From contig QXVZ01020786.1 of the NCBI GenBank assembly GCA_008931825.1, positions 1 to 24,651 on the forward strand: a stretch of DNA of 24,651 nt, given 5' to 3'. Both the position numbers and the translations under genes were made by a program. Under the pieces are notes generated by a model that did no database searches, was not told the DNA's origin, and saw nothing but the letters and a program-made list of their open reading frames with translations. Of the stretch, positions 1-9,658 are shown one piece after another. Every line of letters starts with the position of its first letter. Position 1 is the first letter of the stretch. Source of the stretch: Phallusia fumigata. Its lineage: Eukaryota; Chordata; Ascidiacea; Phlebobranchia; Ascidiidae.

Positions 1-2
1 TG

Positions 3-1034
3 TTGAGGAAACATGATCCCTGTTTTGCTCACACTTTGCAGTTAGTGATAAAGGATGGCGTGAAGGAAAGTGGCGCTGTAAAAAAAATTATTTCCAAAGC
101 AGCATCCATTGTCAGCTATGCCAGGCGATCCACAATAGCGTGCGATGCTCTAGAGGGGTTTCGACGGATGCAATGCGCAACACCTACCCGTTGGAACTCG
201 GAACTAAAAATGATTCGATCAGTTCTTAACGTGCCACAGGATGTGCTGGATGGTCTTGAATGTGCCAAGCTTAGTAGCCATGAAAGGAACGTATTGTCCG
301 ATTTCTGCGACCTGCTTGTGCCATTTGAAGAAGCAACATTAATATGCCAAAAAGAAAATCATGTGTCGTCCAGTGTGATTATTCCCTGTGTTTTGGGACT
401 GGGCACAGTATTACGCCACCACACCACGCGATACAACGTTGCTACTTTGGAAGCCTTGCAAAGATCGGTAAAAAAGCGGCTATCGGTTTACACCAACGAA
501 TTTGTGTATAAAATCGCCACAATGCTAGATCCCCGGTTTAAACTTAAATGGTGTTCAGAAGAAGATGAGCGGGATGCACTTCGACGCATGTTTCTGTCCA
601 AAATGTTAGAAATGTCACCACCCGTTTTAGCCGAAGTAGCACAGGGAGACGAGGGCGATGTCGAATCAAATACCTCGGACGGCGAAAACAATTCGTCCAA
701 ATTTTCATTGTTTAGTTTTATGCCGCAGGCTCCACGACAGCAGACCTCTACACCTCGACCCCTATCACGAGATGAAGAGCTATCGGGGTACTTTGCGCAA
801 CCGTGTAGCCCAGAGGACACCTGTCCATTAAAGTTTTGGAAAAAAGAAAGCACAAAATATCCAACTTTGGCAAATATGGCGGCTATATTTCTTGCCATCC
901 CGGCTTCATCTGCCCCGGTTGAAAGAGTTTTCAGCTCGGGTGGAAAGTTTTTTAGGCCAGAAAGATGCCGACTCAGCGATAAAACATTCGAAAGACTGAT
1001 GAGCATAAAAATTAACAAACACTTTCTTCCTTAA
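3..1034 (+). CDS. hAT-family transposase, C-terminal part (cut by window edge)
   Basis: The frame is open from the first bases of the window, so the N-terminus (BED finger and first catalytic Asp region) lies outside; the apparent start is only the edge. The 343 visible residues carry hAT signatures: CFAHTLQLVI at about residues 7-16, TRWNSEL near 62, a MLDPRFKLKW block near 173, and a C-terminal dimerisation region in the last 90 residues (FWKKESTKYPTLANMA, then SSAPVERVFS and the closing RLSDKTFERLMSIKIN). hAT transposases move DNA by cut-and-paste and dimerise through this C-terminal region. There is no internal stop or frameshift, so this copy is young or recently active. It could alternatively be a domesticated ZBED-like gene, but no introns are visible and the neighbourhood is full of mobile elements. 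Confidence 0.9.
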   Translation: MRKHDPCFAHTLQLVIKDGVKESGAVKKIISKAASIVSYARRSTIACDALEGFRRMQCATPTRWNSELKMIRSVLNVPQDVLDGLECAKLSSHERNVLSDFCDLLVPFEEATLICQKENHVSSSVIIPCVLGLGTVLRHHTTRYNVATLEALQRSVKKRLSVYTNEFVYKIATMLDPRFKLKWCSEEDERDALRRMFLSKMLEMSPPVLAEVAQGDEGDVESNTSDGENNSSKFSLFSFMPQAPRQQTSTPRPLSRDEELSGYFAQPCSPEDTCPLKFWKKESTKYPTLANMAAIFLAIPASSAPVERVFSSGGKFFRPERCRLSDKTFERLMSIKINKHFLP

Positions 1035-1570
1035 ACAAATGATGAATGTTAATCGCTGTCTGAGGCCAAACTATCACATTTTTCGTTGTGCTGCCGCCTG
1101 CCACTTATTGAGTAACGCTTGCATTAGCTTCGTTCCTCGTGGCATGTACATACGTTTCCATTACGGTGTTTACTGTTTCGGTTTTGCGATTTTCGTTTGT
1201 AACATTTAGCGCAAACAGCCTAATAATGGCGATTGTCACCAATTGTTCTTGCATGTACGGCAGCGCAGAATAAATTTGTTTGATAAAAAAAGCATCAATT
1301 TTCGATGGCGGTGTATACGTAGTTATTGAAATGTACACAAGGAAATCCTGTTTTGTGGCAGAAAAGTTCCGTTCAAACCACAGAAACTGAAAACCATAAA
1401 TGGAAACAAGTTGCACGCCAATAATCTAATCTGTTGTTATATTGTTCAACTTGTTATTCACCAAACATTACGTTACCTGTTCATAACTGCAAATGCCTAT
1501 TTATTTTATTTAATATTATTTCAAAAGGTTTTAAATGCCAATACATTAACCATGTATTTGAATTACCACC
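1035..1570. other. Downstream flank of the hAT gene, no clear gene
   Basis: AT-rich sequence between the transposase stop and the tandem array, probably the 3' noncoding part of the hAT element. A 103-codon open frame on the minus strand (1105-1416) matches no family I recognise and has no supporting splice or promoter context, so I do not call it a gene. I could not find a convincing terminal inverted repeat here. Confidence 0.4.
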
Positions 1571-2213
1571 CTACGAATACCTAGTTCGTTTCATTCGAAT
1601 ACTACTAAATTATCACCGTCTAACGAGTAACAATTCATGAATACGAATAGATAATTCAGTTTGTACAAATACAATTCGATTTGTCGACCGGTAATATTTT
1701 CCAAAATATTCGTGAATACGAATACGTGATTCGTTTCATTCGAATACTATTCGAATTATCAGCCTTTAAAAATTTCGTAAGAATTCATGAATACGAATAC
1801 ATGATTCAGTTTATTCGAATACCATTCGAATTGTTGGGGGTGGTAATTTTCCAAAGTATTCGTGAATACGAATGCATCATACCTTTTATTCGAATACTAT
1901 TCGAATTATTGGCTCCTTACATTTGCGTAACAATTCGTGAATACGAATACATGATTCAATTTATTCGAATACAATTCGATTTGTCGGCCATTAGTATTTT
2001 CCAAAATATTCATGAATACGAATACATGATTCGTTTCATTCGAATACTATTCGAATAGTTAACCTTTAAAAATTCCGTAACAATTCATGAATACGAATGC
2101 ATGATTCGTTTTATTCGAATACAATTCGAATTGCGGGCGTTTAAAAACCACGTAACTATTCATGAATACGAATACATCACGTCGAGTATTCGTAGAGTAT
2201 TCGAATGCAGGCA
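1571..2213. repeat. 75-bp tandem repeat array with alternating spacers
   Basis: The core GAATACGAATAC begins at 1639, 1714, 1789, 1864, 1939, 2014, 2089 and 2164, exactly 75 bp apart; a degraded earlier copy starts near 1571. Each unit has a conserved half of about 45 bp, rich in CGAAT and ending in the palindrome ATTCGAAT, then a spacer. Spacers alternate between a TTTTCCAAA type and a TTTAAAAAT..CGTAAC type, giving a 150-bp higher-order period that breaks only at the last two units. Because 75 is a multiple of three, the array stays open as 25-residue repeats (EYEYMIRFIRILFE-like); I regard that as a by-product. It may be the subterminal repeat of a DNA transposon, either the hAT to its left or the element to its right. 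Confidence 0.9.
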
Positions 2214-2216
2214 ACG

Positions 2217-4460
2217 TGCATTCGACCCCATGTCTGATGACAACACGGATTATTTGTATGCATGCAAGTCATCCGACAGATTGCAGGAACGTCATTCGCC
2301 GTTTTACGTAAAGTACAAGACAGTTTTGGATAATTTCATTAAATCACAGGTGTATAAGGATCATTTGTCTACAGATTACGAAGACAATACGCATTGCAAC
2401 CCTCAGCAGTGTGAGAAGGTGTTGGAAATAATTTTTGCTCAACCTCTCAAGTTAATGCTTGGGGATTTGACACGACATGCTAAAAAGGCCAACAATCAAG
2501 TAAGCAACTTCAGGTGTATGAAGATTTTTTAAAAAAGTGTGGAGTTTTGCAACAAGGTGGACATCAAACTATTATGCAGAACAATCAGACCCAGGGTATA
2601 ATTGAAGAACATTTCCGGGACATGCGAATTGACGACTTTCTGATAAAATACTACAAAGTCATTAGGGTTTTGCAAAAACAGTTTGCTGATTCTGTACAAC
2701 ACCGTACAACCCCCAAAAAATCTTCGAAAGTACGTCAGTCAAATCCATTTACGACATCCACGCCTATGGTAATGTTCAAATTCAAGAAAAGTAAACGAAA
2801 TGCGTCCAGTTTTTACTCGTCGCATACCTTCGCAAAACAACTTAAATGTCAAAATACGCCCAGCATGCAAGTCCGTAGCAGGCTTCATTTGGAACAAAAT
2901 TCCTTTGAACCCAATGTCAATCGTTAATTCAGCACTCATCATGACTTGTAATCACAAACCTTTTTTCATGGCTGGATTTGTGCTCCGTTTTTGTCCTAGG
3001 CCGATTGGTTCGACTTACATAGCTTTGACTCAGAACGCGTTTAAATCCCACTCCGATAAAACGCGTGGTTGGTTAACGGACAAGGTTGTTCATCATTATG
3101 TTGGTCGAGTTGTTCGTCTTTGTAACAATGTTCGCCCTGATCAGTATGGTTACATCACAACTTTATTAGCATCAGAAATTTTAAAAGGAAAGAAATTTAA
3201 GAAACTTGATAGGGCATTAAAGGGAATCTTTTTCAGTGGCAACGCCATCAAAGAAAACGTTTTTATTGCTATTCTATTTAAAAATCATTTCCAGTTGCTG
3301 TGGTTTGATAAACTCAGAAAATTGCTTACCCTTTATAATTCCTTGCCCCCGACAGAAACAGGACTAGTATCGTTGTTAAAAAAGCATGTGGTCCCATTGT
3401 TTTGCAAGTTATCAGGTGACAACCTGCAGTTTGTGTTGGACTCAAAAGTACAACAGAATAACGAGTCAAGTTGCGGGCCGTGTGTTTGCTACACGCTTGA
3501 TTCAATTGCAGCAGAAACCCTGGGAATGAGCGTTTATCCTTCCGATAAGTTAAATTTTCGAAAATGGCAGACTTTTGCGTTAGTTCAGGATTCATGTCAA
3601 TGCAATGTGCAAATTAAGGCAGGAATGGAAAAACTGTTTGTAGCTACTTGTGGTCTTCCCAATGAGTTTAATAATTGCTGGATGAATTCGACTTTGCAAG
3701 CGGTCCAAAGTCTTGTCGTTGATGTGGCGAAATTGTTTCCTTATGACATACAAGGAAAGCTCGCCGGTTGCATTTGCAGCCTCGTGCAGAAAAAAATGAC
3801 GTTGTCGTGGTTAACGAAGTTTGTAGTCACAATAAATGGAAAGTGGGAGAGGACCAAGATGTTGGTGAGTTTTTTACACTTTGTAACTTTGAATTGGTTT
3901 TCAAGCATTGCAAACTAAATACGTGTTTTCAGCTAGGTACAACATCAAGGGCAGTAAACAACCGAAGTACTATGTTTCTGCCAATGTTTGAAACGTTTAC
4001 CGACAACCAACTTCTGTCCGAGTACTTTTATGCAGAACTTTGTGACACTGTCTTTGCCCACTGCTCCAATTGCCAAAAACATTCGGAAATGTCGGTAATA
4101 TCGCAAGTAGACAACGCATCGGAAATATTTTGTATCGCGTTAAAACAAATGTTTGCCAACAGAAGTCCTGTATTCGAGTCATTCCAGACAGAACTTTGTC
4201 GTTACAATGTTTTTCGCAAACATTTTCGTACAACTTAGTTTCCGTGGTGGTGCATATAGGATCTTACGTTAGTTCGGGGCATTGCGTATGTTACAAATTC
4301 GATCAACTAGGACTATAATTTGGTAAAAAGGACATCATTTGAATGCGAAAAAGAAAGCATTCTGACAGGATCTTGCCTACTTTTTTACAAAAGGATCGGT
4401 GGAGATGTTAAGACAATAGGCGAAAATGCAAACCCGAAAATGCAAAGCCAGTTAAAGTAA
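2217..4460 (+). pseudogene. Ulp1-like (C48) plus USP-like (C19) double protease, frameshifted
   Basis: Two ubiquitin/SUMO-type cysteine protease domains lie in one interrupted coding region. The Ulp1-like domain (about 3060-3520) opens with GWLTDKVVHHYVGRV. It then shows His (codon 3286) in HFQLLWFD, Asn (3337) in LYNSLP where Ulp1 enzymes normally have Asp, Gln (3454), and Cys (3472) in ESSCGPC. About 60 codons later comes a USP Cys box, GLPNEFNNCWMNSTLQ (Cys 3676). After it come DQDVGEF near 3850, a zinc-binding CSNC near 4070, the His box HIGSYVSSGHC (catalytic His 4280) and a closing GSCLLFYKR near 4370. The reading frame changes near 2522, 2930, 3790, 4205 and 4319, one of them at a run of A, and the stop is at 4458. 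The N-terminal 270 codons are unrecognised. Ulp1 domains are common cargo of large DNA transposons, so a mobile origin is likely; introns could account for some frame changes but not obviously all. Confidence 0.72.
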
Positions 4461-4486
4461 TTGTCAGGAAGCGACGCTATTGCGAC

Positions 4487-4945
4487 ATGTCATCTGTTAA
4501 AACTGAGAAACGTGAGGTCAGTGAAGACATAGAATTGATTACAGATTTTGAAACCTTACCTTCCGACACGAAAGAAAAGTACAATTATAGAGCTCACAAT
4601 CTGGAAACAATTATTTCCAAAACATTTAACGAAGCCGTTAGCATACCCGAATGTTTTCGCATGTGCTTGTTTCATGAAAACCACAGATATGAGCTAATCA
4701 ACACCAACGAAGGATTTTTGTTATGTCCAGGTTTTACCAGGGAATGCTTAGAAAATGTTGCGCGCTTTGTTGACCATAAATTCTGTCGTTCTCGGGTGCG
4801 TCAGTCTTTAATTGGCGGGCAACTTTTTACAAAATCTTATATGGGTAAGGAAATAAAATCTGAATTTGCACCTTCAGAAAGCGTAATTTTTCCGCACTTA
4901 ACAATAAGCCTTTTGACAGACATTTTTTTTGACCCACGTACTTAA
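4487..4945 (+). CDS. Hypothetical protein of 152 residues
   Basis: An uninterrupted frame starts with ATG only 26 bases after the end of the protease pseudogene. I recognise no domain. It has an acidic N-terminus, several Cys and His (CFRMCLFHENH near residues 57-67, HKFC near 102) and no membrane segment. After its stop, another frame continues with plausible protein (AYIYCAMKVNDMSYVDASKK, about 4950-5015), which suggests a frameshifted longer gene. Its position directly behind the Ulp1/USP remnant suggests it belongs to the same mobile element; that is inference from proximity only. Confidence 0.35.
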   Translation: MSSVKTEKREVSEDIELITDFETLPSDTKEKYNYRAHNLETIISKTFNEAVSIPECFRMCLFHENHRYELINTNEGFLLCPGFTRECLENVARFVDHKFCRSRVRQSLIGGQLFTKSYMGKEIKSEFAPSESVIFPHLTISLLTDIFFDPRT

Positions 4946-5960
4946 TCTAGAGGCTTACATATACTGCGCAATGAAAGTGAATGATATGTCTTATGTTGAT
5001 GCTTCCAAAAAAATGGGCAACGTTTAAGTGATACAACGACTGTTTATTGCCATTTTGTGTGGGTGTTACATGGATGTTATAAAACAAGTTGCAATTTTTG
5101 TTGTTGTTAGTTACATGTGTCGCCTGTTGTCAAATGCATGCAGTTTTTTTGCTTTGTTTGGACAAATCAATCAAAAGGTAAATTGCAGGTTAAATAAATT
5201 AAATGGTAACTTTCTCGTTTGGTGTAGTGGCTTTTAACCAATGCCGGCAAATGAAAAGTAAAGCCAAGGCAAATATAAACCGTTTACCACCAGAAAATGT
5301 CGCAACCAATATCGCTGTGAAGTACGAGTCCGAGTTGACTTTGCAAATTTAAGCAAATTATTAGGGTCGATTAGTGTTTTAAAATTTGACTGAAATTTGC
5401 GTATTTTGGCGAAGGTGTCTGTACGCAAAAAAGTAGCCCCAACCGGCTTTTTTCATCTGTGTTTAAATTTCAAAACAAATTATATTGTAGTGTTCTTATT
5501 TGAAAAAAATTAAACCCTGTGCTTGGTTTAGGTCTGCGGCGTCGTCTGATGGATTGGAAAATTTTCTCATCCAACCACCAGCTGGCAAAAAAGCTACAAA
5601 GTTTTTACATTATTGAGTGATTTGACGTAAAAAAAAATTACCACCCGAATTATCGATAGAATATAGCAAAACTTTAGTTATTTTACATAACCCACGAATC
5701 GAATTGATCTCTTATGTTTTTAGTTTCAAACTAACACTCCGTATTTTATTAGGACTATCCCCAGCGGTGGGGCGCCATCTGATGGATTGGAAAATTTGGG
5801 GCGCCGTCTAATGGGTTGGAAAATCTCCTCGCCCAACCACCGGCTGGTGAAATGTAAGTTAAAACGTTTTTATATTATCAAACCACTTAACCCAACAAAA
5901 ACCTGCTTTTCTAACAATCATAAACAGATCCTTGAGTATTAAATGATTGCTGTTTTAGTG
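4946..5960. other. Noncoding stretch between the two decayed mobile-element genes
   Basis: No gene seen. Small open frames of 60-70 codons on both strands look like chance. The stretch contains the short repeated motif listed separately (5538-5870) and otherwise AT-rich unique sequence. Confidence 0.5.
5538..5870. repeat. Short direct repeat, three copies of a TGATGGATTGGAAAAT motif
   Basis: The motif CTGATGGATTGGAAAAT starts at 5546 and 5779, with a variant (CTAATGGGTTGGAAAAT) at 5808. The first and last copies are followed by a similar CCAACCACC.GCTGG tail, then T-rich sequence. In the second and third copies a GGCGCC box precedes the motif. The arrangement looks like a duplicated end of a small nonautonomous element, but I see no clear inverted termini. 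Confidence 0.5.
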
Positions 5961-5970
5961 AGGAAAAAGG

Positions 5971-6835
5971 TTGACTGACCGCGGACGCCCGCCTTCAAGT
6001 GGCTTAATCGCGGAAAGGTGGAACGACATTCGGTCACACTATCGGATTGGGAGAGTGAGTGGGGCGTTCAACTATCGCCTGCCACCAAGCCTTGGCGTAA
6101 TGAACATCGTCCATGACATTTTGCGGGCATGGTCCGGAGCCATACGAATTAATGCAAGCTTCGGGTTTATCCTGCGTAATGTTGGGAACCAGTTAAGGTT
6201 CTTCCACGCCTCCCACAAAAATTTTCATGTGTTTGATGTTCCCACCTTTGTCCGAAGTCGAAATGAACTTATCGCCTGCCTGGAAAAACTTGTTGAGAAA
6301 GATGTGCTGGCGTGGGTCCAATTGCAGCGGGAGGATACCTCCTGGACTGTTTTTCAATTAACTAATCTGACATTTTATGTTCATTTTATTGATGGTGCGC
6401 TTATAGGACTTGGTGTCAAGCTCCCGGTTATGTCAAATTAAATCCTGTAATTGTGGCACTTCTGTACTCCATTTGCACAACAATCATTTTAGTAACATAA
6501 AAAACAAACTTGGAGAAGTTTGCATCTAGTTTTAGTTGTCGCACGTGCGAGGCATTATTTGATAGGCTTTGGAAATGCACACGCCATGAACGCACGTGCG
6601 AGGGTGTCACTCGTGTTTTAAGTGGGTGCGCTTCGAGAAAGTAGAAATTGACATCCCAAAATCTTTGAGGTATTATCCATTCCGCGCTACCTTTGATTTT
6701 GAATCGTATTTTTGCGCCGAAAACCTTCCCTCAAACGCGGCGAAAACCAATTGGACGGCAGGGCACCTCCCTTTGAATGTCTTCATTTGTTCCAATATTA
6801 CAGGTTTTACTTCTCCCCAGTGTTTCGTCACTACC
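5971..6835 (+). pseudogene. N-terminal part of a mobile-element family-B DNA polymerase (decayed)
   Basis: The first 157 codons (5971-6441) form one frame; recognisable protein continues to 6835 in other frames, so at least three frameshifts and internal stops are present. In order: an N-terminal region with NYRLPPSLGVMN and FGFILRNVG, a Cys pair near 6446 (CNCG), a zinc-finger-like CRTC..C....H....C cluster at about 6537-6600, then YYPFRATFDFESYF with the 3'-5' exonuclease I acidic pair (Asp 6695, Glu 6701), and CFVT at about 6820. From memory, this layout belongs to the protein-primed-type family-B polymerases (DNA_pol_B_2) of large self-synthesising elements of the Polinton or adintovirus kind. 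The polymerase domain itself is absent. It is interrupted at its right end by a hAT-like terminus. Confidence 0.5.
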
Positions 6836-6849
6836 TTGATCATCTAGAT

Positions 6850-6920
6850 CAGTGGTTATTAACCTGGGTTCGATGGCGCCAATGCAGGGGTTTGACGAAG
6901 GTCCTCCGAATTACCAATTG
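6850..6920 (+). mobile_element. hAT-like 5' terminus (MITE or truncated element)
   Basis: CAGTGGTTATTAACC followed by TGGGTTCGATGG resembles the widespread hAT (Tip100/Charlie-type) terminal sequence beginning CAGTGGTTCT. It begins just where similarity to the polymerase gene ends, consistent with an insertion. I could not find the partner terminus (GGTTAATAACCACTG) or an 8-bp target duplication downstream, so the element is truncated or its other end has diverged. Confidence 0.4.
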
Positions 6921-7056
6921 TAGCAAACGTTTTGTCATGTTTTTCTTACAATTTGTTGCAAAAACAGAACGATATTCAATTTCGCATGTTGAGATAGACA
7001 TTGAAAGTGGGGCTGGGACCCCGGTGTTTATGTACATCCTAAATATAGCCAACTAG

Positions 7057-8182
7057 TGTGAAAAGTTTTGTGTTGAAGCGGTACGGTACGCAGCAAATAC
7101 CAACAGTACGTTGGAGTTTTTGACACTTGGTACGGCATGGTCGTCGAAACGAGGTGTCCAAATCGTATCATACCGTTATTCCTTCCTGTGTTTAACAACA
7201 ACTAAATCCATGGCATGTTGTCATGTCGGCAGAGTCTTTGGCTGACCTGCAGGTAAGGTACACCAAGAACTTACGTACGTCGATAACCGAATGCGGCACA
7301 ATAAACTATCCCTTAACACGGTTGAAACGACGTACCTACTTTTTTCGCACCTGCAGTACGCGGTCGCCGTTTGGGCAGTGGCTATGCCGCGTCACTAAAA
7401 AACCTCAATATCAAACATAATAAAATTTTCATTCGATCTCTGGCGCTCGTGGAGAAGAGCATGTGCCATAAAACAAGTTATGCGCAAGCGGCAGCTGATA
7501 GTGCAGTGAGCGCGCTAAAAAGGCCTAATTGTTTGCACTTCTGACAAGCTACGAAAAAGAGAGGAGCTATGGAAATTAACTCTCCGTTGAAAAAGATTGT
7601 GGGTATAGCCCAAATGAAAAGCACTCGTATTGATGTCACATGTACTTCAAGAGAAAAAAACTTTAGACGTGCATGAGAGATTATTGGATATTCCATACAT
7701 CCGAAACGCTACCTTGTACGTAAGTGACACCTTAAATGTTGGAATTAGATGGATTCCGATCCCTGGTCCTAATGAAGCGATTGTCAAAAATATAGAAGAG
7801 CACTACGGTGTTGCAAAGGACAAGGAAGGGCTTCTCCGGAATGAGAATTGTTACACTAAATAAAGTTAGAGAAAAACCCTATTCCAAGTTATATACGTAT
7901 CGATGGAAGGGGTTTTTTTGTAACCTACAATGGCCAGACCATAACATGAAAATATTGTGGCAAAAGGGACCATAAACAGTAAATTTGCTCTGAAAGAAAT
8001 GACGATTACCCACAGCTTCAAAGTGGATCATACAAGCGGGAAACGCACTTGGTGCTTTCCGATAAACAAAGTAGGTCACCAGCACCTCCACAGACTGACA
8101 CTGATAACGGGCTAAAGAAAATCCATACAAACCCGATGATAAAGAGGTACTGATCTCCAAACTCATGAAAACAACAGCGTGA
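7057..8182. other. Region without a recognisable gene
   Basis: Several open frames of 60-80 codons occur (for example 7630-7863 on the plus strand, with the protein-like stretch YVSDTLNVGIRWIPIPGPN), but none matches a known family and no start, splice or promoter context supports them. A possible hairpin lies at 7872-7917 (AAAAACCCTATTCC against GGAAGGGGTTTTT). The region may hold more decayed coding sequence of the large element to its left. Confidence 0.35.
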
Positions 8183-8599
8183 AAAAAGCGGCTTCGTATT
8201 AGCCCAACTGAATATCCTGAAAGCAAATCAAGAAGCACGTGCGAGTATTCCTCAGTGGTGTGCCCGAACTGTAACTCTGGAAGCCTTATTGATCCTAACT
8301 GTAGCAACTTTTTCTGTTACAAGTTTCAAAAAGAATTTAGGGTTGCCAAAGCATGCTGTGAAGATGCCACGTTATTTTTAGTACCACTTCATCAAACGGA
8401 AACGGAGTGTCCGAAGTATCAGGAAAAAATGAGACTGATGCCATGCTGCAATGAAATTCAACCAGAATATAGATCGGATGGCAACTTGTTCGTATGGGTT
8501 CACTGCCAAATGTATGCAATTACTTGTAATACGGTCAACCCTTTGCCTAAGATTGAAATGAGTAAAGATTGCTCAAACCAAACGCAGACAGATCTGTGA
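8183..8599 (+). CDS. Cys-rich open frame with a zinc-ribbon-like pattern
   Basis: The frame is open from a stop at 8180-8182 to the stop at 8597-8599, with no ATG before the Cys-rich part, so it is either an exon or a broken gene. It shows CPNCNSGSLI, then NFFCYKF, ACCEDATLFLV, a CPKYQEK segment and MPCCNE, with about a dozen cysteines in 115 residues. A CxxC...C pattern followed by a beta-rich segment recalls zinc-ribbon or RPA-type OB-fold modules, but I cannot name the family. A frame on the opposite strand is most likely a shadow. Confidence 0.3.
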   Translation, partial: KKRLRISPTEYPESKSRSTCEYSSVVCPNCNSGSLIDPNCSNFFCYKFQKEFRVAKACCEDATLFLVPLHQTETECPKYQEKMRLMPCCNEIQPEYRSDGNLFVWVHCQMYAITCNTVNPLPKIEMSKDCSNQTQTDL

Positions 8600-8677
8600 T
8601 ATTTTTATGACTTTTACCACTCACCTGTCGTGTCAGGTGCGATAAGCAGTAGGTTATGTGCCCAAAGCGAACTACAC

Positions 8678-8830
8678 AGGCATTGTCATTGAAACGTCAC
8701 AGTAATTATTGTCATCAACAATTAATCCTAGCACGTTGTGGTGGAACAGTAGAGGCATTGTCATTGAAACGTCACAGTAATAATTGTCATCAACTTTAGT
8801 TAATCTTAGCATGTTGTGGTGGAGATGTGC
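8678..8830. repeat. Tandem duplication, 75-bp unit
   Basis: AGGCATTGTCATTGAAACGT starts at 8678 and again at 8753. The two units match through the closing GTTGTGGTGGA, apart from a 3-bp insertion and a few substitutions. It lies 100 bp upstream of the hAT transposase start at 8931, where subterminal repeats of a hAT element would be expected. Just upstream, CACCTG and CAGGTG form a 6-bp inverted pair (8622-8639). Confidence 0.75.
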
Positions 8831-8930
8831 TACCAATATCAGACAGTAGCCCAAAAGCACTTCAGGGCGCGCAGTTGTAAATAGCAGTGAGAAATCCAAT
8901 CGGGTGCAGGGTTTTTCTTTCAATTTTGTC

Positions 8931-9512
8931 ATGGAGAAGAAGCGTAAATATGTTGAAGAATATTTGAAGTTTGGCTTTACGCGCATAGTCTGCAATGGCA
9001 TTGAGAAGCCTCAGTGTGTTTTGTGCAACGTGGTGCTCAGAGCTGAATCAATGAAGCCGTCTTAATTGAAACGCAATTTACATACCATGCATACCCAGAA
9101 CGTTAAAAAGATTTGGAGTACTTCAAAAGGGCGGTTTGAAACGTCAGAGACTTGACTTAAGGGGAAGTTTTCACCACGAAAATGCAGCAACGTATGAAGT
9201 TGCCCTTGAAATTGCTAAACAAAAAAAACATACTATTGGAGACGCTCGTGAAGCCGTGTTTGTCAAAAACTGTAAAATTACTTCTTGGGGAGGCAAGTGA
9301 GGCAAAAATGAAACAACTTTCCCTTTCCAACACCACTATTCAGAGACGCATTTAAGATATGTTGGAAGATGTAAAAGCAAGTTACAAACATAATTAAAGC
9401 ATCTTCGCTGTTTTCATTTCAAGTTGACGAGTCAACCGAAGCCAGTTCATATGCCCAACTACTCGTTTTTGTAAGATAGATACATTCAGGTGATATCAAA
9501 GAAGAAATCTGT
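8931..9512 (+). pseudogene. hAT transposase pseudogene (SCAND3/ZBED5-like), N-terminal half
   Basis: Starts at ATG 8931 with MEKKRKYVEEYLKFGFTRI, then a BED-type finger (CVLC with LKRNLHTMH). An in-frame stop at 9063 and further frameshifts follow. The fragment ends with FQVDESTEASSYAQLLVFVR and IHSGDIKEEIC, which contain the Asp-bearing segment typical of this hAT subfamily. The coding sequence stops at the left copy of an 18-bp duplication and resumes in frame at 16096, so the gene was split by the LINE insertion. Confidence 0.8.
9495..9512. repeat. Target-site duplication of the LINE, left copy
   Basis: ATCAAAGAAGAAATCTGT, identical to 16096-16113. It encodes IKEEIC of the split hAT transposase. 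The first two bases can also be read as the terminal AT of the SL sequence at the other end, so the true length is 16-18 bp. Confidence 0.85.
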
Positions 9513-9658
9513 ATCTTTTCGTTTATTGCGCGGCTGCGTAATAAACACAAAATAAAAAACAAACCAAGAAAATGCGGATCGGAAACGGCGCGGACAAATA
9601 AACACTTGGTACCGACGTTACCACAAGGGTTGGCGACGTTGATAGAGAAAGAAAAAGC

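Noticed and set aside
1105..1416. 103-codon minus-strand ORF as a gene
   Set aside because: Protein-like in places, but no family match, no promoter and no splice sites; it is probably noncoding flank of the hAT element.
1681..2210. Open frames over the 75-bp array as a repeat protein
   Set aside because: They exist because the unit length is a multiple of three; the peptide is a simple translation of the array and no start or splice context supports it.
7879..8307. 142-codon minus-strand ORF
   Set aside because: It overlaps the Cys-rich plus-strand frame, has no recognisable domain and no promoter or splice context.
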